14,402 nucleotides of DNA from Chloroflexota bacterium. Its GTDB lineage: Bacteria; Chloroflexota; UBA6077; CF-72. Each line of letters opens with the position of its first letter. Position 1 is the first letter of the stretch. Both the position numbers and the translations under genes were made by a program. The DNA lies in the NCBI GenBank assembly GCA_019247135.1, contig JAFAPL010000766.1:1-14402 (forward strand). The letters are read 5' to 3'. The notes below the pieces were generated by a model, which saw nothing but the letters and a program-made list of their open reading frames with translations, did not search any database and had not been told where the DNA came from. This document shows positions 6,325 through 13,705 of the stretch, piece by piece.

Positions 6325-7554
6325 GTGAAGATCACGCGGGTCGAGACGCTGCAGACGCCGACATATCCCAATGTGCTCTGGCTCCAACTGCATACTGACG
6401 AGGGACTGATTGGCCTGGGCGAGGCGTTTTATGGTCCGAGCGCTGTCGCCGGCTATGTCCACGAGAGCGCCGGCCCGTATCTGCTCGGCAAAGACCCGCG
6501 CGAGGTCGCGCGTCACGTGCACGCGCTTGGGCAGGGCATGCAGTTCCGCGCGATGGGCGCCGAATCGCGCGGCCTATCTGCCGTCGACGTTGCCTTGTGG
6601 GACCTGTTGGGCCAGAGCGTTGGCCTGCCAATTTATCGATGTCTGGGTGGTCCTGTTCGCGACAGCATCCGCATCTACAACACGTGCGCGGGCTATGGCT
6701 ACAACATCTACAAGAGTCATGGCCCGGGTGGCGCGTTCGCCGACGCCTGGGGCATCGGCGAGCACGAGGGTCCGTACGAGGATCTCCTCAAGTGGCAGCG
6801 CGAGGACCGCGCTGGTGTGCTCGCCCAGGAGCTACTCGAGACGGGCATCACGGCCATGAAGATCTGGCCATTCGACGGCTTCGCCGACCTTTCCAATGGC
6901 CAGCACATCACACCGTGGCAGTTGGAGGAGGGCCTGCGGCCATTCCGCCAGATACGTGAGACCGTCGGTATGCAGATGGAAATCGCGGTGGAGCTGCACT
7001 CGCGTTGGAACCTACCGTCCGCAATCCAGATCGCCGAAGCGCTGGAGGAGATTCAACCGCTCTGGTACGAAGACCCGATCCGCATGGACAACCCTGACGC
7101 GCTGGCGCAGTTCGCGCGCAGTACACGTGTGCCGACGACGGCGTCCGAGACGATGATGCATCGGGCCGCGTTCCGTGCCATGCTCGAGCGCGACGCCATC
7201 GGCGTGGTCATGTTCGACACCGGCTGGGTCGGCGGGATTTCGGAGGGCATGGCGATCGCGCGCCTGGCCGAGACGTACCACCGTCCCTTTGCGCCGCATG
7301 ACTGCACCGGCCCGGTGACGTACGCGGCGGGAACACATCTGTGTATGGCGCTGCCGAACGCGATGATTCAGGAGGGCGTGCGTGCGTACTACGGCACGGG
7401 CGGCTGGTACCACGACGTTGTCACAACCCTACCTGTCGTGGACCACGGCACGGTCCGAGCTCCCGACGGTCCCGGCCTGGGAATAGCGCTGCTGCCAGGC
7501 TTCGCCGAGCGCGAGGACGTCACCGTGCGCGCGACCGACGGCTCGAGCCTGTAA
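6325..7554 (+). CDS. Enolase-superfamily (mandelate racemase/muconate lactonizing-like) enzyme, probable sugar-acid dehydratase
   Basis: The 409-aa product starts at GTG 6325, 17 nt after the polyprenyl synthase. The N-terminal capping domain has the usual EAFYG (33-37) and LSAVDVALWDLLG (84-96) segments. The barrel shows TAMKIWPFD (176-184) with K179, probable Mg ligands E223 (in VELH), E249 (WYEDPIR) and E275 (TASETMM), and a D298/H325 pair (MFDTGWVGGISE and PFAPHDCTGPV) matching the Asp-His acid/base dyad of acid-sugar dehydratases and racemases. Members abstract the alpha proton of a carboxylate substrate; which sugar acid is used cannot be told from sequence. It could be cotranscribed with the isoprenoid genes, but its chemistry does not obviously belong with them; it fits better with the uronate-dehydrogenase-like gene facing it. 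Confidence 0.85.
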   Translation: MKITRVETLQTPTYPNVLWLQLHTDEGLIGLGEAFYGPSAVAGYVHESAGPYLLGKDPREVARHVHALGQGMQFRAMGAESRGLSAVDVALWDLLGQSVGLPIYRCLGGPVRDSIRIYNTCAGYGYNIYKSHGPGGAFADAWGIGEHEGPYEDLLKWQREDRAGVLAQELLETGITAMKIWPFDGFADLSNGQHITPWQLEEGLRPFRQIRETVGMQMEIAVELHSRWNLPSAIQIAEALEEIQPLWYEDPIRMDNPDALAQFARSTRVPTTASETMMHRAAFRAMLERDAIGVVMFDTGWVGGISEGMAIARLAETYHRPFAPHDCTGPVTYAAGTHLCMALPNAMIQEGVRAYYGTGGWYHDVVTTLPVVDHGTVRAPDGPGLGIALLPGFAEREDVTVRATDGSSL

Positions 7555-7702
7555 GCGTGCAACGCTAGCTCGTACTGTCGCGTCGAGCATCCCTGGCGAC
7601 CGCAGGCATGACGCCGCGGGCTGGCGCCGTCACTTCCATTTGTTCAACTTGCAGTTGGTTGCTCTGGCTGTTGAAGGCGCAGCCCGTGCGAAGAAGATCG
7701 CG

Positions 7703-8587
7703 TCAGGCGCCGACGCGGCCAGGGCTGCTGCCGAGCAGGCGCGCGATATCTTTGGCGTAGCGCGTCTCGGAGTCGTCCTCGGGGTCGTAGCCGATCACCC
7801 GCCGCGCGTTCGCGATGCTCCAGAACGCCCGCGTGTTGTCCGACATCCCGTAAAAGATCTGGAACGGCACGCCCCACTCATCCTCGATCTGCCCAGTCTC
7901 GATGCTGCGCACGAACAACTGTTGGAGGTCGCGCGCGCTGATGTAGGCGCCCAGGTCGCGCTTGTACCCGCCGAGCCGGCCCTCGAACGCGCTCGCCTCG
8001 ATCTCGCGCGGCGCGCCGATCCGTATCTGCACCACCTCCAGCTTGCGTCCGAACGCGCCGCACGCGTAGGTGAAACCCAGCGCCTCGTAGGCGATCTTCG
8101 CCCAGCCGTAGTAGTTGTCCGACCTGGGCAGCGTGTGCGGTCCAATCATGTCGAGCTTGCGCGGGTGGATCATTTGCTCGTACCAGTCGGCAGCATGATT
8201 CGAGCTCGCCACGACGACGCGCTTGACACCGGCATCGAGCGCAAACCGATACACCCGGTCGGCCATGTCGACGTTCGGTCGCTCGTCCAGGTAGGTCTTG
8301 CCGGAGCCCGTCACGCCCATACCCGCTGGTCGGTAGTAGCTGAGATGGACGACCGCGTCTGCGTTCGCGAAATGCGGTCTCACTTGCTCGTCTGAGTCCT
8401 CCAGCAGATTGGCCGGTGTGACGCCCTCGGCCGGCCGCACGTCGAGTTGGACCAGGTCGTAGCGGTCACGGAACACGAGCAAGAGCTGGCTGGCGATGTA
8501 GCCGGTCGCGCCGGTCAGCACAACGCGCAGCTTTCGACCGGGAGCGGGCGGTAAGCGCTGGGAGATCTCGCGAGCGAATTCAGGCAT
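7703..8587 (-). CDS. NAD-dependent epimerase/dehydratase (extended SDR), uronate dehydrogenase-like
   Basis: The 294-aa protein has the N-terminal Rossmann motif VVLTGATGYIAS (22-33). The third glycine of the usual GxxGxxG is an alanine (A32). The SDR catalytic set is visible as S128/S129 in VASSNHAADWY and Y160/K164 in YYGWAK. The SSNHA segment and the YYGWAK...YEALG region resemble uronate dehydrogenases and related sugar SDRs, which oxidise hexuronates to aldarolactones with NAD. This specificity is a suggestion only. The start is ATG at 8587-8585 with no strong ribosome site. It is convergent with the enolase-superfamily gene (148 bases between stops) and divergent from recQ. A role in sugar-acid metabolism together with the neighbour is plausible. 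Confidence 0.82.
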   Translation of the reverse strand: MPEFAREISQRLPPAPGRKLRVVLTGATGYIASQLLLVFRDRYDLVQLDVRPAEGVTPANLLEDSDEQVRPHFANADAVVHLSYYRPAGMGVTGSGKTYLDERPNVDMADRVYRFALDAGVKRVVVASSNHAADWYEQMIHPRKLDMIGPHTLPRSDNYYGWAKIAYEALGFTYACGAFGRKLEVVQIRIGAPREIEASAFEGRLGGYKRDLGAYISARDLQQLFVRSIETGQIEDEWGVPFQIFYGMSDNTRAFWSIANARRVIGYDPEDDSETRYAKDIARLLGSSPGRVGA

Positions 8588-8649
8588 TGCTGCCAGCGTA
8601 CCCCGCTTGGCGAGCGGCCCTCGGCACGCTCGCTGCGACTAGGGCGCGC

Positions 8650-10290
8650 GTGACGGCAACCGGCGCGCGCTCGGCGGATCTCCTCGGTGTTCTTCGAGCC
8701 CAGTTCGGGCTCGAAGCCTTTCGGCCCGGCCAGGAGCGCTTGATTCGGACGGTCCTGCAGGGCCACGACGCGCTCGCCGTCCTGCCAACCGGAGCCGGCA
8801 AATCGCTCGTCTATCAGCTCGCCGCGCAACTGCTGCCGGGGCTGACGGTCGTCGTCTCGCCTCTGCTCGCGCTCATGCAGGACCAGGTCGAGTCGCTGAT
8901 CGAGCGCGGGCTGCCAGTCAGCGTGATCAACAGCATGCAATCCGAACAGGAGTCGGCGGCCCAGTTGCGCGAACTCGGGTCTGGTGAATCGCGCCTGCTG
9001 TACGTGACCCCCGAGCGCTTCCTCGTCGACGACTTCATGGCCGAGCTGCGCCGGCTGAGCGTATCGCTGCTGGTCATCGACGAGGCGCACAGCATCTCCG
9101 AGTGGGGCCACACGTTCCGGCCCGCGTACCTGCAGCTGGCCGACGCCGCTGACCGGCTGGGACGACCAACCGTCATGGCCCTGACCGCGACGGCGTCGCC
9201 ATGGATCCGACGCGAGACCATCGATCGTCTCCGGTTGCGTGACCCGGTCGTGGTGGTCACGGGCATCGACCGTCCGAATCTGTTCTTCGAGGTCGAACGG
9301 GTAGAGGACGAGCGCGAGGACCGCCGCGTCCTGCAGGAGCGATTCGTCGAGGCGGATGCGACGCTCGAAGGCAGCGGCATCATTTACTGCGCGACGACGA
9401 AATCCGCGGAGGCCACCGCGGCGTGGTTGCGCGAATGGGATATCACCGCCGAGGCGTACCACGGACGTCAGCGGAAGTCGGATCGACTGCGAGTCCAGTC
9501 CGCTTTCATGGATGGCGACGTGCGCGTGGTCACGGCGACGAATGCCTTCGGCATGGGAATCGACAAACCGGATGTACGCTTCGTGATCCACCGCGACATT
9601 CCGCCGAGTCTCGAGGCGTACTACCAGGAGGCCGGCCGTGCGGGACGTGACGGCGAGCCCGCGCGGTGCGTGCTCATTTACCGTCCGGGCGACCTGGGCC
9701 GTGCGGCCTTCATGAACGCGGGCGGCGAGCTGACCCGAGACGAGGTCCGCGCGGCTCGGCCGGGGCTGTTGGGATTGGGCGAAGGCACACCCGAGGCGAT
9801 GCTGGCCGCCAGCGGCCTCGGGCGGGGCGACTTCGCGCGACTCGTGGAAACCCTCGAGCGCGACGGGTTGTTGACGCGCCGACGCGGGCGGCTGCGCGTG
9901 CGCGAATTCGACCCCGACGAGGTGTCCCTCGACCGCGAAGCCGCGCGGCGGGCATACGAGCGGAGTCGGCTGGAGATGATGCGCGGCTACGCTGAGACGC
10001 GCGAGTGTCGACGCGGGTACATCCTCAGCTACTTCGGCGAGGAGGCTCCGCCACCGCCGTGCGGCGGGTGCGACAACTGCGCGCGTCTTCGGTCGGCGTC
10101 CGCGTCGGTGTCCGCGTCGGTCGCTGGACCATTCTCGGTGCACGACCGGGTGGCGCACCCGAGCTGGGGTGAGGGCATCGTGCAGCGCCTGAACGGCGAG
10201 ACCATGACCGTCCTGTTCGACCAGGCCGGCTACAAGACGCTCGCGCTGGACCTCGTGCTCGAGCAGAACCTGCTGCGGCGGCTGCCGTAA
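8650..10290 (+). CDS. recQ: RecQ-type ATP-dependent 3'-5' DNA helicase with C-terminal SH3-like tail
   Basis: Counting from GTG 8650 (546 aa), the motifs are FRPGQE (25-30), Walker A LPTGAGKS (45-52), IDEAHSISEWGHTFRP (143-158), ALTATAS (177-183), IIYCATTK (244-251), and motifs V-VI TNAFGMGIDKPDV and QEAGRAGRDG (326-335). Zinc ligands are C453, C471, C474 and C477 (CGGCDNC). A winged-helix-like segment (about 375-420, with a two-arginine turn) lies before the zinc site, an order unlike E. coli RecQ, and no HRDC domain is seen. After an Ala/Ser/Val linker, the last about 50 residues (HDRVAHPSWGEGIV, VTVLFD-like, YKTLALDLV) form a small SH3/Tudor-like domain found at the end of some helicases. 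A TTG at 8587 could add 21 residues but would share its first base with the divergent SDR start codon, so GTG 8650 is preferred. The protein unwinds DNA in recombination and repair. Confidence 0.9.
   Translation: MTATGARSADLLGVLRAQFGLEAFRPGQERLIRTVLQGHDALAVLPTGAGKSLVYQLAAQLLPGLTVVVSPLLALMQDQVESLIERGLPVSVINSMQSEQESAAQLRELGSGESRLLYVTPERFLVDDFMAELRRLSVSLLVIDEAHSISEWGHTFRPAYLQLADAADRLGRPTVMALTATASPWIRRETIDRLRLRDPVVVVTGIDRPNLFFEVERVEDEREDRRVLQERFVEADATLEGSGIIYCATTKSAEATAAWLREWDITAEAYHGRQRKSDRLRVQSAFMDGDVRVVTATNAFGMGIDKPDVRFVIHRDIPPSLEAYYQEAGRAGRDGEPARCVLIYRPGDLGRAAFMNAGGELTRDEVRAARPGLLGLGEGTPEAMLAASGLGRGDFARLVETLERDGLLTRRRGRLRVREFDPDEVSLDREAARRAYERSRLEMMRGYAETRECRRGYILSYFGEEAPPPPCGGCDNCARLRSASASVSASVAGPFSVHDRVAHPSWGEGIVQRLNGETMTVLFDQAGYKTLALDLVLEQNLLRRLP
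10098..10121 (+). repeat. Two perfect 12-bp tandem repeats in the recQ linker
   Basis: GTCCGCGTCGGT occurs twice in succession (10098-10109 and 10110-10121), with a degenerate partial copy just before. It encodes the Ser/Ala/Val linker between the RecQ zinc site and the SH3-like tail. The 12-base unit keeps frame, so linker length could change by four residues through slippage. Confidence 0.85.
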
Positions 10291-10363
10291 TCGATTCGCA
10301 TCCCCTGTGTGCGCCGTCGCCGCCCGCCCGCGCATTCATACCGCGTCCAAGCGTAAAACCGAA

Positions 10364-10399
10364 GCGTCACGGGGAGCGTCACGTAGGGCGTCACGTGGT
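10364..10399. repeat. Three 12-bp tandem repeats with core GCGTCACG
   Basis: GCGTCACGGGGA, GCGTCACGTAGG and GCGTCACGTGGT lie head to tail at exact 12-base spacing in the non-coding spacer between the convergent recQ and molybdopterin oxidoreductase genes. The eight-base core is identical in all three. An AT-richer stretch follows (10400-10433). The arrangement is iteron-like, but three copies are too few to assign a function. No hairpin plus T-run terminator is obvious here. Confidence 0.8.
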
Positions 10400-10433
10400 A
10401 GAACGAAGTGTTTAAAGTTTGTAAAATCTGCGT

Positions 10434-11519
10434 TTAGAGCTGGACGGTGACCTCGCGGGTCATGATCGCGTTCAGCCCGTAGCCGAACTTGTTCCAGGGC
10501 ACGCTCGCGGGTTGGACGTTGCCCGCGGTATCGGTTGCGCGCACGCTCAGCTGTGCCCGACCTGAGGACGTCGGACGCCATGCAAACTCCCACCGCGTCC
10601 ACGACCAGCGGCCTTCGCCGCGGACGAGACTCGCCGGCTGCCAGGTCCGCTGGCCATCGACGCTCACGTCGACTCGCTCGATGGGCGCACGGCCCGACCA
10701 GCCAAAGCCGAACAGCGTGACGGACTCGCCGCGAATGACCTCGGCCCGCCCTGGCCACGCAAAGACTGACTTCACGGGCATCTCGCGCACGGTACGCAGC
10801 GTTCGGCCCTCCGGATCGACCACGATGTACCGCTGCGCGTTGTAGTAGCCGCCGAACGGCTCGCTGACGACTTCCATCCGCACCGGCCACTTCACGCTGG
10901 CGATCCCCGCCCAGCCGGGCACGATCAAACGCACTGGCCCGCCGTTCGCGGTCGGGATCGGTTCCCCGTTCATCTGCCACACCAGCATGACCTGCGGCTG
11001 CAGGGCGACGTCGATCGGCAACCCGCGCTGAAAACGCCCACCTTCCGCATGCTGGTCGGCATCAGCACCCGTTGTGATCACTTCAACCGCGTCTGACTCG
11101 ACGCCAGCCCGTTCCAGCAGCGTCCGCAGAGGCACGCCCGTGAACATGGCATTGCTGATGGCCTGATCGTCCCACTGATTTCCTTCCGCGGGTGGGTTCC
11201 AGCGGGTGCGACTGTTGCCCGCGCATTCCAACCACGTCTCCTGCGCCGTGGAGGGGAGTGACTGCAACTCGCTGACGCCGACCGTCAGCGGCTCGCGCAC
11301 GCGGCCCTCGATGCGCAGACGCCACTCGGTCGGGTCCACCTGCGGTACGGGGTTGTTGGAGCGCAGAAAAAAGAGATCGGTAGGCACGCGGGTGCCGCCG
11401 TTTTGCATAGCACGCGCGAGTGGTGTACTGAAGTTCAACCCGTCCCCGAGCGGGATCAGCTCGGGGCTCTTACCCGGGAACGGTGGTGCGTACGACTGCG
11501 TCAGATCGCCCTCCCGCAT
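10434..11519 (-). CDS. Sulfite oxidase-fold molybdopterin oxidoreductase
   Basis: With ATG 11519 the product is 361 aa. Residues about 45-225 are the oxidoreductase molybdopterin-binding domain, with the Mo-ligand cysteine in WLECAGNSRTRW (C99) and PGWAGIASVKWP (201-212). Residues about 247-361 form the Mo-co dimerisation (Ig-like) domain: VKSVFAWPG, GFGWSG, VDVSVDGQRTW, ATDTAGNVQP. Eukaryotic sulfite oxidase and bacterial SorA/SorT-type enzymes share this fold; the substrate here may be sulfite or something else. No Tat signal with twin arginine or haem domain is visible at this start, so it seems cytoplasmic unless the start is wrong. A longer frame reaches 11630, but that extra N-terminus overlaps the glycosyltransferase and reads as out-of-frame sequence. 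The chosen start still overlaps that upstream gene by 50 nt, implying coupling. Confidence 0.85.
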   Translation of the reverse strand: MREGDLTQSYAPPFPGKSPELIPLGDGLNFSTPLARAMQNGGTRVPTDLFFLRSNNPVPQVDPTEWRLRIEGRVREPLTVGVSELQSLPSTAQETWLECAGNSRTRWNPPAEGNQWDDQAISNAMFTGVPLRTLLERAGVESDAVEVITTGADADQHAEGGRFQRGLPIDVALQPQVMLVWQMNGEPIPTANGGPVRLIVPGWAGIASVKWPVRMEVVSEPFGGYYNAQRYIVVDPEGRTLRTVREMPVKSVFAWPGRAEVIRGESVTLFGFGWSGRAPIERVDVSVDGQRTWQPASLVRGEGRWSWTRWEFAWRPTSSGRAQLSVRATDTAGNVQPASVPWNKFGYGLNAIMTREVTVQL

Positions 11520-12828
11520 TGACTGTAGTCGAATCTTCGCCCATCGCGGCAATTGATGGCACGACCATGGCTCGACGCGCGACCGCCAGAGCCGTCCATC
11601 CGGCCCACACGACGATGTTCGCCGCCGCATTCAACGTCCGTAGCAGCTCGACTCGCGGGTCGTCGAGCGAGCTGCCCAGCCGTTCGATCACCAGTTGATC
11701 GTGCAACAGCATGTTGAGAAGCACGGTCAGCGTCAGCAGGCCGAACGGCAAGAGCAGCGAGCGCCGGGTCGGCCACGCGAGAGACAGGAGCGGGAGCGCG
11801 AAGAACAGGTGATTTTCATGCGCTTGCGTCGTGAAGTTGAACCAGCCGAGCACGGCCAGGGCGGCGGCCTCGCTCAGTCCGACGCGACGCGTCCAGTACA
11901 ACCAGGCGGTACACACGAGCACGCCGAGCACCAGCACGGCCGCCACGGCGCGATGCGTGAGCGGTCCGACAAACCGCGTCGAGTCATTCACGAACATCGG
12001 ATCCTGTCCGCGCAGGTCGAGGACCAGGCGCCACATGTTGTGCGCGTCCGCCGAGACCACGGGCATGACGGTCGAGATGGCAGACGGCAGCGACAGCAGG
12101 TCGCGCACGTGCCCGGTCAGGATGAACGGCGCGAGAACGGCGAGGGCAACCGCGGCCGCGGCGAACAATCCTCTAACAACGCGAGCGTACGCGTGGCTAC
12201 GCAGACTGGCGATGCCAAACAGCGGCAGGATCGCCCATGCTTGCGGCTTCGCCAACGCGGCGAGCGCCATCGCGCAGAAGGCCCATGGCAGGGCGCCCAG
12301 GGAAAGCAATCCGATCGCAAGCACGCTGAACAGCGCGTGCGCGCCGTCCGGCTGAGCCCAATGCGCGACGTCATACAGCGCGGCGGGGTTCGCGACGTAC
12401 ATCGCGGCGGCTACTCCCGCGCAAGTGGGACTGACCATACGGCGCAGCAACAGCCAGAGGGCGATGCCCGTGAGAAGGTGCCAGGCGAGGGCCACGAGCT
12501 TGATCGCCTCGTGCAACCAGAGGCTTTGCTGAGCGGCGGTCGGGTCGAAGGATGGGTCGACGACCGCCCGATAGATGCTGCCGACCAGCCAGTAGGGGTA
12601 GAGCGTCACGGGCGGGTACACCGCGTACGTCTCGGGCCATGTCCCGCTGTAGGCCGACTGGATGCCTCCGAGCGTCACCAGCCGTGTCCAGTAGACGTAG
12701 TGTGTGATGTCGCCCTGATAGACGCCGCTTTCATCGCGCACCACGTATCCCGGCGTCTCGCGCAGCAAGTGGCCGACCACGAGCGCCAGCAGCACCGAGC
12801 CGAGAAACAGCGCGGCCCCGCGACTCAC
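11470..12828 (-). CDS. GT-C-type polytopic membrane glycosyltransferase (DUF2029/mannosyltransferase-like)
   Basis: The 452-aa protein is very hydrophobic. An N-terminal membrane helix (about 6-22) is followed by an extracytoplasmic loop with an acidic motif (GDITHYVYW, D40) as in GT-C enzymes. About nine to ten further hydrophobic segments follow. Family-like landmarks are YAVYPPVTLYPYWLVG (about 68-83), DVAHWAQPDGAHALFS, ALAKPQAWAILPLFG, HNMWRLVLDL and FTTQAHENHLFFALPLLSL. Such enzymes transfer a sugar from a lipid-phosphate donor on the outer face of the membrane; donor and acceptor are unknown. The GTG start overlaps the methyltransferase stop as GTGA, which indicates translational coupling. 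The hydrophilic C-terminal about 30 residues overlap the start of the next gene. Polyprenyl phosphate would be the donor carrier, which gives a loose link to the polyprenyl synthase elsewhere in the window. Confidence 0.75.
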   Translation of the reverse strand: MSRGAALFLGSVLLALVVGHLLRETPGYVVRDESGVYQGDITHYVYWTRLVTLGGIQSAYSGTWPETYAVYPPVTLYPYWLVGSIYRAVVDPSFDPTAAQQSLWLHEAIKLVALAWHLLTGIALWLLLRRMVSPTCAGVAAAMYVANPAALYDVAHWAQPDGAHALFSVLAIGLLSLGALPWAFCAMALAALAKPQAWAILPLFGIASLRSHAYARVVRGLFAAAAVALAVLAPFILTGHVRDLLSLPSAISTVMPVVSADAHNMWRLVLDLRGQDPMFVNDSTRFVGPLTHRAVAAVLVLGVLVCTAWLYWTRRVGLSEAAALAVLGWFNFTTQAHENHLFFALPLLSLAWPTRRSLLLPFGLLTLTVLLNMLLHDQLVIERLGSSLDDPRVELLRTLNAAANIVVWAGWTALAVARRAMVVPSIAAMGEDSTTVNAGGRSDAVVRTTVPG

Positions 12829-13676
12829 TTCCGGGCGACCACCACGTTATGAGCGGCGAGCACGTTCAACCCGGGCGTGACCTCCACCGCTCGCTCCACC
12901 CACCGCCATACGCTCATCAGCCAGAGCGGCAGAAAGTCAGGCGTGAAACCACTGCGCAGCACACGGACGGGTCGCAAGCCCGCCGTCCGCACGTCCGCCA
13001 GCAATTCGGCCTGGGGCACCAGGCGCTCGTCGCCCGAATCCTGCGGAACGCGTTTCATCAGGATCGGCCAGTACGGGTTGGACGGATTGTGGTCCCACAA
13101 CACGACAAAACCACCCGGCTTGATCACCCGCCCCATCTCGCACACGGTCTGGGCAACTCGCTCGGGGGTTTCCAGATGGTGCAGCGTCGCGACCGTTAAT
13201 GCCAGGTCAAAGCTGTGGTCGGCGAACGGTAAGGCTGTCGTAACTCCCGCGTACGTGCCGACGAGCCCGCGCTCGCGGGCGCGCGCGACCATCGAGGACG
13301 AGAGGTCGACTCCGAACACGTCGAAGCCTTCGCTGGCGATCGCGGCACCGAGCTGGCCAGTGCCGCAGCCAACGTCGAGAACGAGGCCGCCGAACGGCAG
13401 CAGCGACGTCACCAGCGCGGTGCGCTTGTCGATGTAGTGCTCCGCGACATGTCGTGGAAAGACGTCGTCGTACTCGTGGGCGACCGCCGCGTACAGCGCG
13501 TGCTGGCGTTCTTCCGTTTCGCCGGCAGGTGCACTGGGCAGAAGCTCGGGCACGCCGTCGCGCACCTCGAACACGCGCGCGCACGACTCGCACCGCCAGC
13601 TCTCAGGATCGATGTCGCCGCGGCAGTCGGGACAGATCAGATCAACGGTCGGCGGCGGAGTCGAACTGATGGGCAC
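12825..13676 (-). CDS. SAM-dependent class I methyltransferase with N-terminal zinc ribbon
   Basis: From GTG 13676 the product is 283 aa. A four-cysteine ribbon opens it (C15, C18, C29, C32: LICPDCRGDID and WRCESCARVF, then DGVPELL), as in Trm112-like N-terminal modules of many bacterial methyltransferases. The SAM-binding motif I is VLDVGCGTGQLG (99-110), the acidic end of strand 2 is in FGVDLSSSM, then LPFADHSFDLALTVATLHHL (149-168) and VIKPGGFVVLWDHNP. The fold is Methyltransf_11/UbiE-like; the substrate is not evident. The longer upstream frame to 13883 runs into the divergent response regulator gene and contains only Arg/Pro-rich shadow sequence. It is first in the minus-strand operon, followed by a glycosyltransferase, so modification of a glycolipid or lipid is a reasonable but unproven idea. 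Confidence 0.82.
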   Translation of the reverse strand: MPISSTPPPTVDLICPDCRGDIDPESWRCESCARVFEVRDGVPELLPSAPAGETEERQHALYAAVAHEYDDVFPRHVAEHYIDKRTALVTSLLPFGGLVLDVGCGTGQLGAAIASEGFDVFGVDLSSSMVARARERGLVGTYAGVTTALPFADHSFDLALTVATLHHLETPERVAQTVCEMGRVIKPGGFVVLWDHNPSNPYWPILMKRVPQDSGDERLVPQAELLADVRTAGLRPVRVLRSGFTPDFLPLWLMSVWRWVERAVEVTPGLNVLAAHNVVVARK

Positions 13677-13690
13677 GCGGGGAGGGTACC

Positions 13691-13705
13691 TATACTCTGC
13701 ACGTG
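13691..13705 (+). promoter_or_regulatory. -10 box of the response regulator, possibly leaderless transcript
   Basis: TATACT (13691-13696) is a near-consensus -10 hexamer. It lies six bases before GTG 13703, so transcription would begin at or next to the start codon and the mRNA would have little or no leader. No clear -35 match is present at the usual distance, and no ribosome site precedes the GTG. The opposite strand of the same patch is also AT-richer than its surroundings and may serve the methyltransferase operon. Confidence 0.45.

Noticed and set aside
7645..7657. Small hairpin CAACT-TGC-AGTTG between the convergent enolase-like and SDR genes
   Set aside because: A 5-bp stem with a 3-base loop and no T run is too weak to call a terminator.
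7640..8395. Plus-strand open frame opposite the SDR gene
   Set aside because: It has no motif and no ribosome site, whereas the minus strand has a complete SDR with Rossmann and YxxxK motifs.
8515..10335. Long open frame of about 600 codons on the minus strand opposite recQ
   Set aside because: It is a shadow of recQ in a GC-rich genome; the translation is low-complexity Arg/His/Gln-rich with no domain, while the plus strand carries all RecQ motifs.
11695..12852. Plus-strand open frame of 385 codons opposite the glycosyltransferase
   Set aside because: Its translation is Arg/Gln/His-rich without any fold pattern; the minus strand has clear membrane segments and GT-C motifs.
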